Source: Syntrophomonadaceae bacterium (GTDB lineage: Bacteria; Bacillota_D; Dethiobacteria; DTU022). Taken from it: DNA of 20,677 bases. Below are positions 9,009-15,548 of this stretch, one piece after another. Made by a program: the position numbers and the translations under genes. How positions within the stretch are numbered: position 1 is the stretch's first letter; the number at the start of each line of letters is the position of its first letter. The notes under the pieces were generated by a model. That model did not search any database, had not been told where the DNA came from, and saw only the letters and a program-made list of their open reading frames with translations. The DNA lies in assembly GCA_003562605.1 (NCBI GenBank), contig PWUG01000236.1, positions 1-20,677 on the forward strand, written 5' to 3'.

Positions 9009-9023
9009 ACTAATGCCTAAGGT

Positions 9024-9098
9024 TCCTCAGTAGCTCAATGGCAGAGCGACCGGCTGTTAACCGGTAGGTTGCAGGTTCGAGTCCTGCCTGGGGAGCCA
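9024..9098 (+). tRNA. tRNA-Asn (GTT)
   Basis: A complete cloverleaf of 75 nt. The acceptor strands TCCTCAG and CTGGGGA pair with one G-T; the anticodon stem CCGGC/..CCGG holds loop CTGTTAA with anticodon GTT; the T arm is GCAGG-TTCGAGT-CCTGC; the 3' CCA is encoded. It is a single-gene unit with its own strong promoter; no clear terminator is seen downstream. Confidence 0.95.
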
Positions 9099-9168
9099 AT
9101 TTTATGTACAAATATAAAAAGAAACTCTTCGTATTTGAAACTCTTTAGATGATTCATAAGCTTTTTGC

Positions 9169-9849
9169 TTACCCGGCCTGCTTATCTTTTCGCCATTCGC
9201 AGCGATCCCGTTTTGAACAGAAATCACAGGGTGCCACACTGCTGCTTAACTCCTTCCCACGCGGGATAACAAAAGAAACTGATTTTCGGGGAATCATTAA
9301 ACAGCTTTCAGTGAGGCGTATGCCAATTTCTTTTCCCGGCAGTACTGAAAAAACTTCTCTTTGCTGTTCAATTGGCCAACCTTCCTGGCCGGGCTGAGCC
9401 CTCATGCCCAGTTCCAGATCAAGCTTACATGCTTCATCGCTGATGATATCTTCGACAGCCTGGGCAACTTTTCGGATGGCGGCAATACCGGCCCCATCAA
9501 GAGTTACCGCCATGACCGGGTTTTCTTTCATCATATCTTCAACCTTGTTTTCCAGGTCGTCTCCGATAGTGCAGAGAGCAATATTCAAATGGTCGGCTCC
9601 GGCCATTGCCTTTGCGACCAGGGAGCCCTCAAAGGTTCCACCTTCGAAAGCAATTTTCTGGTGTTCGAAATCGTTTACCTTAACAATCTTATATAAAGCG
9701 GACGGCTTTAACAAAGAGTGGGCTTCCTCGATTACTGTCTCTGCCGCTTCGACCAAGCGGTTCGAAGCACGCGTCGGATCGATGCCCTGACCTCTTAAAA
9801 CATCCTCGGGTGTGAGGCGAAAATCAAACTCGTTAACATGCTTATACAC
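9169..9849 (-). CDS. Stand-alone MetH-activation-domain (B12-dependent methionine synthase reactivation-like) protein
   Basis: Of 226 residues, the C-terminal half resembles the SAM-binding activation domain of cobalamin-dependent methionine synthase: GMRAQPGQEGWPIEQQ (148-163) and LTESCLMIPRKSVSFVI (179-195). The methyltransferase and cobalamin domains of full MetH are absent. The protein ends in a cysteine cluster CDFCSKRDRC (Cys208, 211, 217) that could hold a metal or iron-sulfur centre. The start chosen is GTG at 9849 (reading VYKHVNEFDF): GGGAGGT at 9857-9863 on the minus strand is correctly spaced, while the in-frame ATG at 9939 lies in the tRNA promoter region. Such stand-alone proteins in anaerobes probably reactivate or assist a corrinoid methyltransferase encoded elsewhere. 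It stands alone between two tRNA units. Family assignment is fairly sure, partner unknown. Confidence 0.75.
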   Translation of the reverse strand: MYKHVNEFDFRLTPEDVLRGQGIDPTRASNRLVEAAETVIEEAHSLLKPSALYKIVKVNDFEHQKIAFEGGTFEGSLVAKAMAGADHLNIALCTIGDDLENKVEDMMKENPVMAVTLDGAGIAAIRKVAQAVEDIISDEACKLDLELGMRAQPGQEGWPIEQQREVFSVLPGKEIGIRLTESCLMIPRKSVSFVIPRGKELSSSVAPCDFCSKRDRCEWRKDKQAG

Positions 9850-9906
9850 GCAGGTTACCTCCCATTCTGAAAAGCCTAATATATATTTTAACCTTATTCC
9901 GGGTTC

Positions 9907-9936
9907 TTGACAAGAATCTGCAGGGTATGTTATATT
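9907..9936 (+). promoter_or_regulatory. Sigma-A promoter of the tRNA-Met/Glu/Val cluster
   Basis: TTGACA (9907-9912) is a perfect -35 box; TATATT (9931-9936) with 18-base spacing, or TTATAT with 17, is the -10 box. It lies about 50 bases before tRNA-Met and points away from the minus-strand gene ending its leader at 9849. Confidence 0.8.
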
Positions 9937-9987
9937 CATATAGCTGTAAGATAAGTGCTCTGGAAAGAGGCCGCGATTTAACGATGC

Positions 9988-10063
9988 GGGCCCATAGCTC
10001 AGCTGGAAGAGCTACCGGCTCATAACCGGTTGGTCCCAGGTTCGAGCCCTGGTGGGCCCACCA
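9988..10063 (+). tRNA. tRNA with CAT anticodon (elongator Met or Ile2)
   Basis: A 76-nt cloverleaf with acceptor GGGCCCA/TGGGCCC, anticodon stem ACCGG/CCGGT, loop CTCATAA with anticodon CAT, T arm CCAGG-TTCGAGC-CCTGG, and encoded CCA. The fully paired first acceptor base and the lack of three G-C pairs at the base of the anticodon stem exclude initiator Met. A lysidine-modified tRNA-Ile(CAU) cannot be excluded by eye. Confidence 0.9.
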
Positions 10064-10069
10064 AATCCA

Positions 10070-10145
10070 GGCCCCTTCGTCTAATCGGTTAGGACACCAG
10101 CCTTTCAAGCTGGCAACAGGGGTTCGAATCCCCTAGGGGTCACCA
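10070..10145 (+). tRNA. tRNA-Glu (TTC)
   Basis: A 76-nt cloverleaf with acceptor GGCCCCT/AGGGGTC (one G-T), loop CTTTCAA giving anticodon TTC, and encoded CCA. It follows tRNA-Met by 6 bases and shares its promoter. Confidence 0.95.
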
Positions 10146-10153
10146 TCTTTTGA

Positions 10154-10228
10154 GGGCGAATAGCTCAGCGGGAGAGCACCTGCCTTACAAGCAGGGGGTC
10201 GTAGGTTCAAAACCTACTTCGCCCACCA
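10154..10228 (+). tRNA. tRNA-Val (TAC)
   Basis: A 75-nt cloverleaf with acceptor GGGCGAA/TTCGCCC, loop CTTACAA giving anticodon TAC, T arm GTAGG-TTCAAAA-CCTAC, and encoded CCA. It is the last gene of the three-tRNA unit and is followed by a terminator 8 bases later. Confidence 0.95.
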
Positions 10229-10236
10229 GTATTTTT

Positions 10237-10280
10237 AAGGGCTTTTCGGGTGTAATACTATACCCTTAAAGCCCTTTTTG
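10237..10280 (+). terminator. Rho-independent terminator of the tRNA cluster
   Basis: AAGGGCTTT (10237-10245) pairs with AAAGCCCTT (10268-10276); an inner GGGT/ACCC pair extends the stem, and a run of T follows (to 10279). Confidence 0.9.
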
Positions 10281-10342
10281 TCCGCTGCTATCAGTGCACG
10301 CTTCTATAATCTTAAAAATGGGTGAATATATCTGCAGTTTTT

Positions 10343-10723
10343 TCAATCCTCCAGGAACCTGCCATTTTGCCAGATTCCTTCCATGACTGTATTGTCCGGA
10401 TAACTCATTGTGCCGGTGCCGTGCTGGTATCCTCTTTCCCACGAACCTTCATAAGATTTGCCATCCGGCCAGATAAAAATACCCTGCCCATCGAACTGGC
10501 CCTCGAACCAGGACCCATCATACCGGCCACCTTCCGGGCTCTCCCAGACACCTTCTCCATGGGGCAGCCCATTTTTTAATTGACCGGTATAATCACCGAC
10601 TATTCAACCGGGCAATTCGAAAACAATAGTCTCAATGGTTTCCGTGTCATTCTGTCCGCAGCCCGAAAGCAGGAATATTCCCAGGACTATTATGCCTGCT
10701 GTAGTTACTACGTTTTTCATCAT
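10343..10723 (-). pseudogene. MORN-repeat lipoprotein gene interrupted by an in-frame TGA
   Basis: On the minus strand, ATG 10723 (or 10720), preceded by AGGTGG, opens a frame encoding a lipoprotein signal: a hydrophobic segment then LLSGC (Cys22). After ELPG (residues 36-39) comes TGA at codon 40 (10604-10606). The same frame then continues without any shift through about 86 more codons to TGA at 10343-10345. The second part contains four MORN-type repeats: YTGQLKNGLPHGEGVW, YDGSWFEGQFDGQGIFIW, YEGSWERGYQHGTGTMSY and a final MEGIWQNG. Signal plus MORN repeats is a common architecture of small surface lipoproteins, so one gene is almost certainly cut by one stop codon. No start codon with a ribosome site follows the stop, so the repeats are made only by readthrough. 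A sequencing error is possible. Confidence 0.85.
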
Positions 10724-10926
10724 GATACCACCTGTAATGGAACGGAATATTTAAGAATTTATATGGTTTCCTTCTTATACTAATACTATAGTAATTATTA
10801 GATGAAAATGCAAGTATGTGCAGGGGTATATTTCTGTTTAATTATGAACTAAAACGTGGTTGCAATTGTCTTAATATAAAAGGGCAAAGAGGTCCTTGGT
10901 ATGATCATAGAAGGAGGTTTATAAAC

Positions 10927-11352
10927 ATGTTAGGAAAAGTATTACTTATGTCCATACTGGTAGGGGTGCTGTTTTTCCTCTCTGCATGCGGTGACCCGGT
11001 AGAACCATATGAGCCGATGAAGCCGGATGAAACGGCATTACCCGCTGAAGTCGAAGCCTGGGTTGAGGACTCAAGAAATAAATTTATGGCACAAACCCTT
11101 GAGCATGATGGGCTTCTGTACCTGCTGGTAACATACGGGGAGAAACCGACTGGTGGATATACAGTTGAAATAACTGATATCACAGAGCAAGAGGGTAAGA
11201 TTGTTGTCACAGCGAACTTTACCGAACCGGGAGAAGATGAAATGGTCACTCAGGCTCTTACCTATCCATATGACCTGGCCGTAATCGATGATCCGGGCCT
11301 GCCGGTTGAATTCAAAGCAACCGGTGCGGAAACCGGAATACCTACAGGGTAA
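10927..11352 (+). CDS. Lipoprotein with PrcB-type C-terminal domain
   Basis: This 141-residue predicted lipoprotein has a hydrophobic signal (about 4-20) and lipobox FLSAC, with Cys21 the lipidated residue. The mature part has an acidic, Pro-rich linker and a domain resembling PrcB_C (protease complex subunit), with GEKPTGGYTVEI (71-82) and TYPYDLAVI (112-120). In the family PrcB supports the PrcA protease of spirochaetes; in clostridia such domains occur in surface lipoproteins of unknown role. The start is ATG 10927, set by AAGGAGG at 10911-10917; the frame is open further upstream but without a ribosome site. It is divergent from the broken MORN lipoprotein gene, 203 bases away, and followed by its own terminator, so it is a single-gene unit at the cell surface. 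No PrcA-like protease is in the window. Confidence 0.75.
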   Translation: MLGKVLLMSILVGVLFFLSACGDPVEPYEPMKPDETALPAEVEAWVEDSRNKFMAQTLEHDGLLYLLVTYGEKPTGGYTVEITDITEQEGKIVVTANFTEPGEDEMVTQALTYPYDLAVIDDPGLPVEFKATGAETGIPTG

Positions 11353-11368
11353 TCGATACTGAATTTTG

Positions 11369-11410
11369 CCTGCGCCGGGATTTGTCTTTTATCCGGCGCA
11401 GGTTTATTTT
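11369..11410 (+). terminator. Rho-independent terminator of the PrcB-domain lipoprotein gene
   Basis: CCTGCGCCGGGAT (11369-11381) pairs with ATCCGGCGCAGG (11391-11402), a 12-bp stem with one bulged G, followed by TTTATTTTATT. Confidence 0.92.
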
Positions 11411-11555
11411 ATTAAGATTTAGTTAAGCCCGGGAAAAAGACATACAGTGGATCAGAAGAGTCAGTTTAGAAGCCGATAATATAAAAAAGAAGGATAATGT
11501 AAGGGCTAAGTGAATTATTATCTATAAATGTTACCTGTTCCGGGAGGCGATTCTT

Positions 11556-11747
11556 ATGCCAACGATTTTCTTTTATGGCCCTATACTGGATAAATCGAAG
11601 AAAAGAGCTCTGATTCGTGATTTTACAGCGGCGGCCAGTAAGGCAACCGGTATCGACAAATCTGCTTTTGTAGTATACCTGCGCCAGTCTTCGCCGGAGG
11701 AAGTAGGGGTGGGCGGAGAACTCCTGGCTGACAGGGACAACAAGTAG
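11556..11747 (+). CDS. Small 4-oxalocrotonate tautomerase family protein (DmpI-like)
   Basis: A 63-residue protein of the size of 4-OT-type tautomerases, which act as oligomers with the amino-terminal proline as catalytic base. The second codon is CCA, so Pro1 is exposed after removal of Met. The ending SPEEVGVGGELLADR fits DmpI-like members (DPENIGVGGxLL form). GGGAGG at 11542-11547 precedes ATG 11556 by 8 bases. Physiological substrates of such stand-alone members are generally unknown. It is followed closely by a leader ORF and mnmA, perhaps in one transcript. Confidence 0.8.
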   Translation: MPTIFFYGPILDKSKKRALIRDFTAAASKATGIDKSAFVVYLRQSSPEEVGVGGELLADRDNK

Positions 11748-11759
11748 AAGGTGGTAGCC

Positions 11760-11801
11760 ATGAATACATCTCTCAAATATTACCCCTTCCAAAATGAATA
11801 A
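11760..11801 (+). CDS. 13-codon leader ORF overlapping the mnmA start
   Basis: ATG 11760 is preceded by AAGGTGG (11748-11754) at 5 bases and reads MNTSLKYYPFQNE before TAA (11799-11801). It overlaps the ATG of mnmA (11794) by 8 bases in a different frame (ATGAATAA). The mnmA start has no ribosome site of its own, since the preceding 24 bases are A/C/T-rich, so ribosomes finishing this ORF are the likely source of mnmA initiation. The peptide is probably not functional itself. This is inference from spacing and overlap. Confidence 0.45.
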   Translation: MNTSLKYYPFQNE

Positions 11802-12906
11802 AGTGATGGTGGCCATGAGCGGCGGTGTTGATAGTTCTGTGGCAGCACTGCTCTTAAAAGAAGCCGGCTATGAAGTGATCGGTGTAACTTTACGCCTGTG
11901 GGTTGACCCAAAGGCTGAAGAAAATGCCGGGGAAGAAGCCAGAGGTTGCTGTGCTCTCGATGCTGTTTTAGATGCCCGTAACGTAGCGGCTATGCTCGAT
12001 ATCCCTCACTATGTTTTCGATATGGAAGGTGAGTTTTACAGGAACATCGTCTGTAACTTTACCACGGAATACCTGCGCGGCAGGACACCCAATCCCTGCA
12101 TTGAATGCAACCGCACAATAAAATTTAATGTTTTAAGGCAAAAAGCGCTCGGCCTGGGTATCGATCTTCTTGCTACCGGACACTATGTGCGTACTATTTA
12201 TGATGCTGATAGTGGCAGATTTAAGCTTTTCAGGGCTAGGGATCGGCAAAAAGATCAGAGTTACATGCTTTATGTCCTTGGTCAGAAAGAGCTGGCTTCG
12301 ACAATATTTCCCCTTGGTGATAAGACTAAAAAGCAGGTTCGGGAACTTGCATTGGTCAACAAACTGAAAGTTGCCGGTAAGGAGGAGAGCCAGGAGATCT
12401 GTTTTATACCAGACAATGATTATCGTTCTTTTATAGAACGAACCTGTCCACAAGCAAACCGGCCAGGTGATATCGTCTCGACCGACGGTAAAAAACTGGG
12501 GCGTCACCAGGGCGTTGTGTTTTATACAATCGGCCAGAGAAAAGGTTTGGGGCTTACCTCGGCCGAACCTCTTTATGTCGTGCACATCGATGCGCTTAAC
12601 AACAGGGTGGTGGTTGGCGGTGAAAATGAAACTTACAGCACAGAGTTAAAGGCAGAAGAACTGAACTATGTTTCAGGTAAGCCCCCGGACGAACCACTCG
12701 GGATTGATGTAAAAATCCGCTACCGTGCACCTGCGGTCCCTGCTGTTTTGTACCCTCCAAGCGGAGTCAGCGCCCGGGTTGTTTTTCATGAAAAGCAGAA
12801 AGCAGTTACCCCCGGGCAGTCAGTAGTATTTTACCGCGGCGAAGAGGTGTTAGGCGGAGGAATAATTGAATCTTCGATAGCGCTGTGCCCACCTGGCGAT
12901 GACTAA
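11794..12906 (+). CDS. mnmA: tRNA-specific 2-thiouridylase MnmA
   Basis: MnmA (TrmU) thiolates uridine 34 of the tRNAs for Lys, Glu and Gln, using ATP and sulfur relayed from a cysteine desulfurase. The 370-residue length is standard. The PP-loop AMSGGVDSSVAALLL (7-21) is at the N-terminus; the two catalytic cysteines are Cys102 in PNPCIECN and Cys203 in SQEICFIPDNDY. The adenylation and tRNA-binding signatures LATGHY (126-131) and YTIGQRKGLG follow, and then the C-terminal beta-barrel. The start at ATG 11794 gives the expected MNKVMVAMSGGVDSS beginning but has no Shine-Dalgarno site; coupling to the overlapping leader ORF is likely. No cysteine desulfurase gene is adjacent. A tRNA-Glu(TTC), one of its substrates, is encoded 1.6 kb upstream, probably by chance. 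Confidence 0.96.
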   Translation: MNKVMVAMSGGVDSSVAALLLKEAGYEVIGVTLRLWVDPKAEENAGEEARGCCALDAVLDARNVAAMLDIPHYVFDMEGEFYRNIVCNFTTEYLRGRTPNPCIECNRTIKFNVLRQKALGLGIDLLATGHYVRTIYDADSGRFKLFRARDRQKDQSYMLYVLGQKELASTIFPLGDKTKKQVRELALVNKLKVAGKEESQEICFIPDNDYRSFIERTCPQANRPGDIVSTDGKKLGRHQGVVFYTIGQRKGLGLTSAEPLYVVHIDALNNRVVVGGENETYSTELKAEELNYVSGKPPDEPLGIDVKIRYRAPAVPAVLYPPSGVSARVVFHEKQKAVTPGQSVVFYRGEEVLGGGIIESSIALCPPGDD

Positions 12907-13001
12907 TAAATATTAGAGCGTCTAATTGTCAGTTTAGATGTCGGGTAAGTGCTCATGCTTTTTATAGTAAAGAATATTTTTACCAGTAAGGGGTTGTGGT
13001 T

Positions 13002-13790
13002 GTGTACGATGTAAATATTATTCAGCTGGCTATGAATGATTATGAAAGCCGGTCCGGGCGATTTGATCGGGTTGAAGGATATCTGAGGCAAATTGAAGCC
13101 GGGGATAACCACCCGGTGATGATAATGCTTCCGGAGATTTGGGGAACGGGTTTTTTTAATTTCGACCGTTATAAAGCTGAAAGCGAAATGCTGCAGGGTG
13201 AAACATTCTTGTGCCTGGCACCCTGGGCGGAGAAGATAGGTTCTTATCTGTTGGCCGGTAGTATTGTTGAGCGTGAGGGCAGCAACTACTATAATACCAC
13301 ACTGCTAATCGGGCCTAACGGTGCTTTGGCAGGGAGCTACAGAAAGATACACCTGTTTGGTTATCAGTCTGAAGAAAATAGTGTACTCACTGCCGGAAGC
13401 GAACTTTACATGCTAAAAACAAAATACGGCACCTGGGGTTTCAGCACCTGTTATGACCTGCGCTTTCCCGAGCTTTACCGTAAGATGGTTGACAGCGGTG
13501 TAGATACGATTTTTGTCGTAGCTGCCTGGCCAAAGGCGCGTCTTGAGCACTGGGAACTTTTTAACAGGGCCAGGGCCCTGGAGAACTTATGCTACCTGGT
13601 ATCCTGTAACTGTGCAGGAGAGTTAAAAGGCCACTCTTTGGGGGGTAACAGCATGGTTGTTGACCCCTGGGGAGAAATCGTAGCCCGCGCAGGTAAAAGA
13701 GAAGAATTGCTAACTGCAGTGATCAACCCGGAAAGGACTGCCGCTGTCAGGGCAGAATTTCCCGCCCTTCAGGATAGACAGATTAGATAG
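13002..13790 (+). CDS. Carbon-nitrogen hydrolase (nitrilase superfamily, Nit2/omega-amidase-like)
   Basis: A 262-residue cytoplasmic amidohydrolase with the Glu-Lys-Cys triad of the nitrilase superfamily: Glu45 in MLPEIWGTGF, Lys115 in YRKIHLFG and nucleophile Cys150 in FSTCYDLRFPELYR. The CYDLRFPEL form resembles Nit2/omega-amidase and related enzymes that hydrolyse alpha-ketoglutaramate or other short omega-amides. The start preferred is GTG 13002, because AAGGGG (12988-12993) is correctly spaced for it; GTG 12996 would be only 2 bases away. It lies 95 bases after mnmA, with no clear terminator between. Substrate is not determined by the motifs. Confidence 0.85.
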   Translation: MYDVNIIQLAMNDYESRSGRFDRVEGYLRQIEAGDNHPVMIMLPEIWGTGFFNFDRYKAESEMLQGETFLCLAPWAEKIGSYLLAGSIVEREGSNYYNTTLLIGPNGALAGSYRKIHLFGYQSEENSVLTAGSELYMLKTKYGTWGFSTCYDLRFPELYRKMVDSGVDTIFVVAAWPKARLEHWELFNRARALENLCYLVSCNCAGELKGHSLGGNSMVVDPWGEIVARAGKREELLTAVINPERTAAVRAEFPALQDRQIR

Positions 13791-13800
13791 GGATTAATCC

Positions 13801-13932
13801 ATGTTAAAAAATAATTTTCGATTAATAAAATCCAACCTTTACTTGATCGTTGAATCAGTCAGGCTGATTAAGCAAAAGATGAATTGCCAGATTCGATTCG
13901 AACTTCCTGCCAATCCGGAGCAGTCAGGATAA
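13801..13932 (+). CDS. Possible small ORF of 43 codons
   Basis: ATG 13801 opens a 43-residue basic frame starting MLKNNFRLIKSNLYLIVESV, ending at TAA 13930-13932, between the nitrilase and CoA-transferase genes. It has no good ribosome site (TAGGGA only) and no similarity I recognise. It begins just after a 10-bp palindrome GGATTAATCC (13791-13800). More likely chance than a gene. Confidence 0.15.
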   Translation: MLKNNFRLIKSNLYLIVESVRLIKQKMNCQIRFELPANPEQSG

Positions 13933-13973
13933 TGCCTGAATGAATCTATTAGGAAAATACTGAGCAAAAGAGT

Positions 13974-14003
13974 TTCCTTTCAGCCGATAATTTAGATTAT
14001 AAT
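13974..14003 (+). promoter_or_regulatory. Possible promoter of the CoA-transferase operon
   Basis: A perfect TATAAT at 13998-14003 lies 41 bases before the ATG at 14045. The matching -35 position holds only TTCCTT or a similar T-rich stretch, so the promoter would be weak or activator-dependent. Confidence 0.35.
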
Positions 14004-14044
14004 TATTAATCAACGCAGGGTTTAGTGAAGGAGGATAAATACCG

Positions 14045-15532
14045 ATGAGTCCAATTTATTTCCCGCGGATTTCAGCAGAAGAAGCTGCTTCAATGATCAA
14101 GCACGGGCAAACTGTCGCTTTTAGTGGTTTTACGGCAGCAGGTTCTGCAAAGGCAGTGCCGCGCGCCCTTGCCCGCCAGGCGAAAGATATCCACTCAAGG
14201 GGTGAACCTTTTAAGTTAAATGTCCTGACAGGCGCTTCTACAGGCCAGCTTGATGACCTGCTGGCTGAAGCAGAGGCTGTTGCCTGGCGCGCGCCATATC
14301 AATCATCAAAACCCATGCGCCGCCAGATTAACAATCAACAGATTGAATTTACAGATATGCATCTTTCTCATCTGCCGCAGGCTGTACTTTTTGGTTTTCT
14401 CGGCAATGTTGACTGGGCGGTTATCGAAGCATCCGAAATAACTTCAGATGGTCGAATCTATCTTTCAACATCGGTCGGGGCTTCACCGACATTCCTGCAT
14501 ACTGCTGAAAACGTGATCATTGAATTAAACCGTTATCATACGGTGCGGTTAAGCGAAATGACTGATGTTTCGATGCAGCCCCCGCCGCCGCACCGCAGCC
14601 CGATTCCAATTTACCACCCCCTGAGCAAGATCGGCCTGCCTTACGCATCGGTGGATCCCAAAAAAATTGTCGCCGTAATTGACAACAATGAACCGGACGG
14701 CATTGCCCCAATGGAAACACCTGATGAGGTCAGCAGAAAAATTGCCCACCAGGTGGTCGATTTCCTGCTGGAAGAGCGTCGGGCGGGACGGATACCTTCT
14801 GAATTTTTACCTCTTCAGGCTGGTGTGGGAAATATTGCTAACGCGGTGATGTCTTTTCTTGGCGATGATCCTGACGTTCCTGCTTTCACCATGTATACGG
14901 AAGTCTTCCAGGATTCCCTGGTAGAACTGATGGAGAAAGGACATTTGCTCGGTGCCTCTACCTGCAGCCTGACGGTCTCAGACGATAACCTGCAGCGGAT
15001 CTATAACAATATGGATTTTTTTACCCAACGGATTGTCATGCGCCCGCAGGAGCTGTCAAATAATCCGGGTGTAATCCGCCGCCTGGGGGTTATTGCTCTC
15101 AATACAGCCCTGGAATTTGATTTAAACGGCCATGCCAACTCCACTCATGTCTGCGGCACAGACCTGGTTAATGGTATCGGGGGCAGCGGTGATTTTACCC
15201 GCAATGCATATCTTTCTATATTTATGTCTCCGTCGGTGGTAAAAGACGGCCGTATTTCCACGGTTGTCCCCATGGTTACTCATCCTGATCACAACGAACA
15301 CTCTGTACAGGTGCTGGTTACGGAACAGGGACTTGCCGACCTGCGCGGCCTTGGCCCCAGGGAGAAAGCACGGACTATCATTGATAAATGCGCCCATCCC
15401 GACTATCGTGAATACCTTCATCGCTACATATCAGAATCACCTTCAGGTCATATCAGCCAGAATTTAAAAAAGTGCTATGATTTGCACATCAACCTGATAG
15501 AAAACGGTACGATGAAATTATGGGAACATTAG
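14045..15532 (+). CDS. Acetyl-CoA hydrolase/transferase family CoA-transferase (Cat1-like)
   Basis: A 495-residue class I CoA-transferase of the type of succinyl-CoA:acetate CoA-transferase and Cat1, which moves CoA from an acyl-CoA donor such as acetyl- or succinyl-CoA to a carboxylic acid. The N-terminal Rossmann-like half has GQTVAFSGFTAAGSAK (21-36); the C-terminal half has LQAGVGNIANAV (257-268), the likely catalytic Glu286 in MYTEVFQD, and the glycine loop NGIGGSGDFTRNA that binds CoA. AAGGAGG at 14028-14034 precedes ATG 14045. It is the first gene of a three-gene unit with a ThDP enzyme (16 bases on) and an SDR, so in this setting it more likely activates a catabolic acid than runs a general acetate/succinate exchange. 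The acceptor acid cannot be read from the sequence. Confidence 0.85.
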   Translation: MSPIYFPRISAEEAASMIKHGQTVAFSGFTAAGSAKAVPRALARQAKDIHSRGEPFKLNVLTGASTGQLDDLLAEAEAVAWRAPYQSSKPMRRQINNQQIEFTDMHLSHLPQAVLFGFLGNVDWAVIEASEITSDGRIYLSTSVGASPTFLHTAENVIIELNRYHTVRLSEMTDVSMQPPPPHRSPIPIYHPLSKIGLPYASVDPKKIVAVIDNNEPDGIAPMETPDEVSRKIAHQVVDFLLEERRAGRIPSEFLPLQAGVGNIANAVMSFLGDDPDVPAFTMYTEVFQDSLVELMEKGHLLGASTCSLTVSDDNLQRIYNNMDFFTQRIVMRPQELSNNPGVIRRLGVIALNTALEFDLNGHANSTHVCGTDLVNGIGGSGDFTRNAYLSIFMSPSVVKDGRISTVVPMVTHPDHNEHSVQVLVTEQGLADLRGLGPREKARTIIDKCAHPDYREYLHRYISESPSGHISQNLKKCYDLHINLIENGTMKLWEH

Positions 15533-15548
15533 TGAAAGGAGCATTAAA

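Noticed and set aside
9121..9145. Direct repeat GAAACTCTT, two copies 16 bases apart
   Set aside because: Only two short copies in an AT-rich gap; no array and no clear function, likely chance.
9361..9790. Plus-strand open frames of 111 and 128 codons
   Set aside because: They are opposite the MetH-activation-domain gene, lack ribosome sites and show no domain.
9988..10063. Initiator tRNA-Met
   Set aside because: The acceptor end is fully paired and the anticodon stem lacks the three G-C pairs of initiators.
9842..10108. Minus-strand open frame reading HQGSNLGPTGYEPVALPA
   Set aside because: This is the well-known false protein produced by translating the antisense of a tRNA; it lies over tRNA-Met and tRNA-Glu.
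10604..10606. UGA in the MORN gene as selenocysteine
   Set aside because: The residue falls in the linker after the lipobox with no redox motif around it, and no convincing SECIS-like hairpin was seen just downstream.
10322..10783. Two plus-strand open frames in the region after the tRNA cluster
   Set aside because: They lack ribosome sites and recognisable domains, and lie opposite the MORN lipoprotein frame, which has a lipobox and clear repeats.
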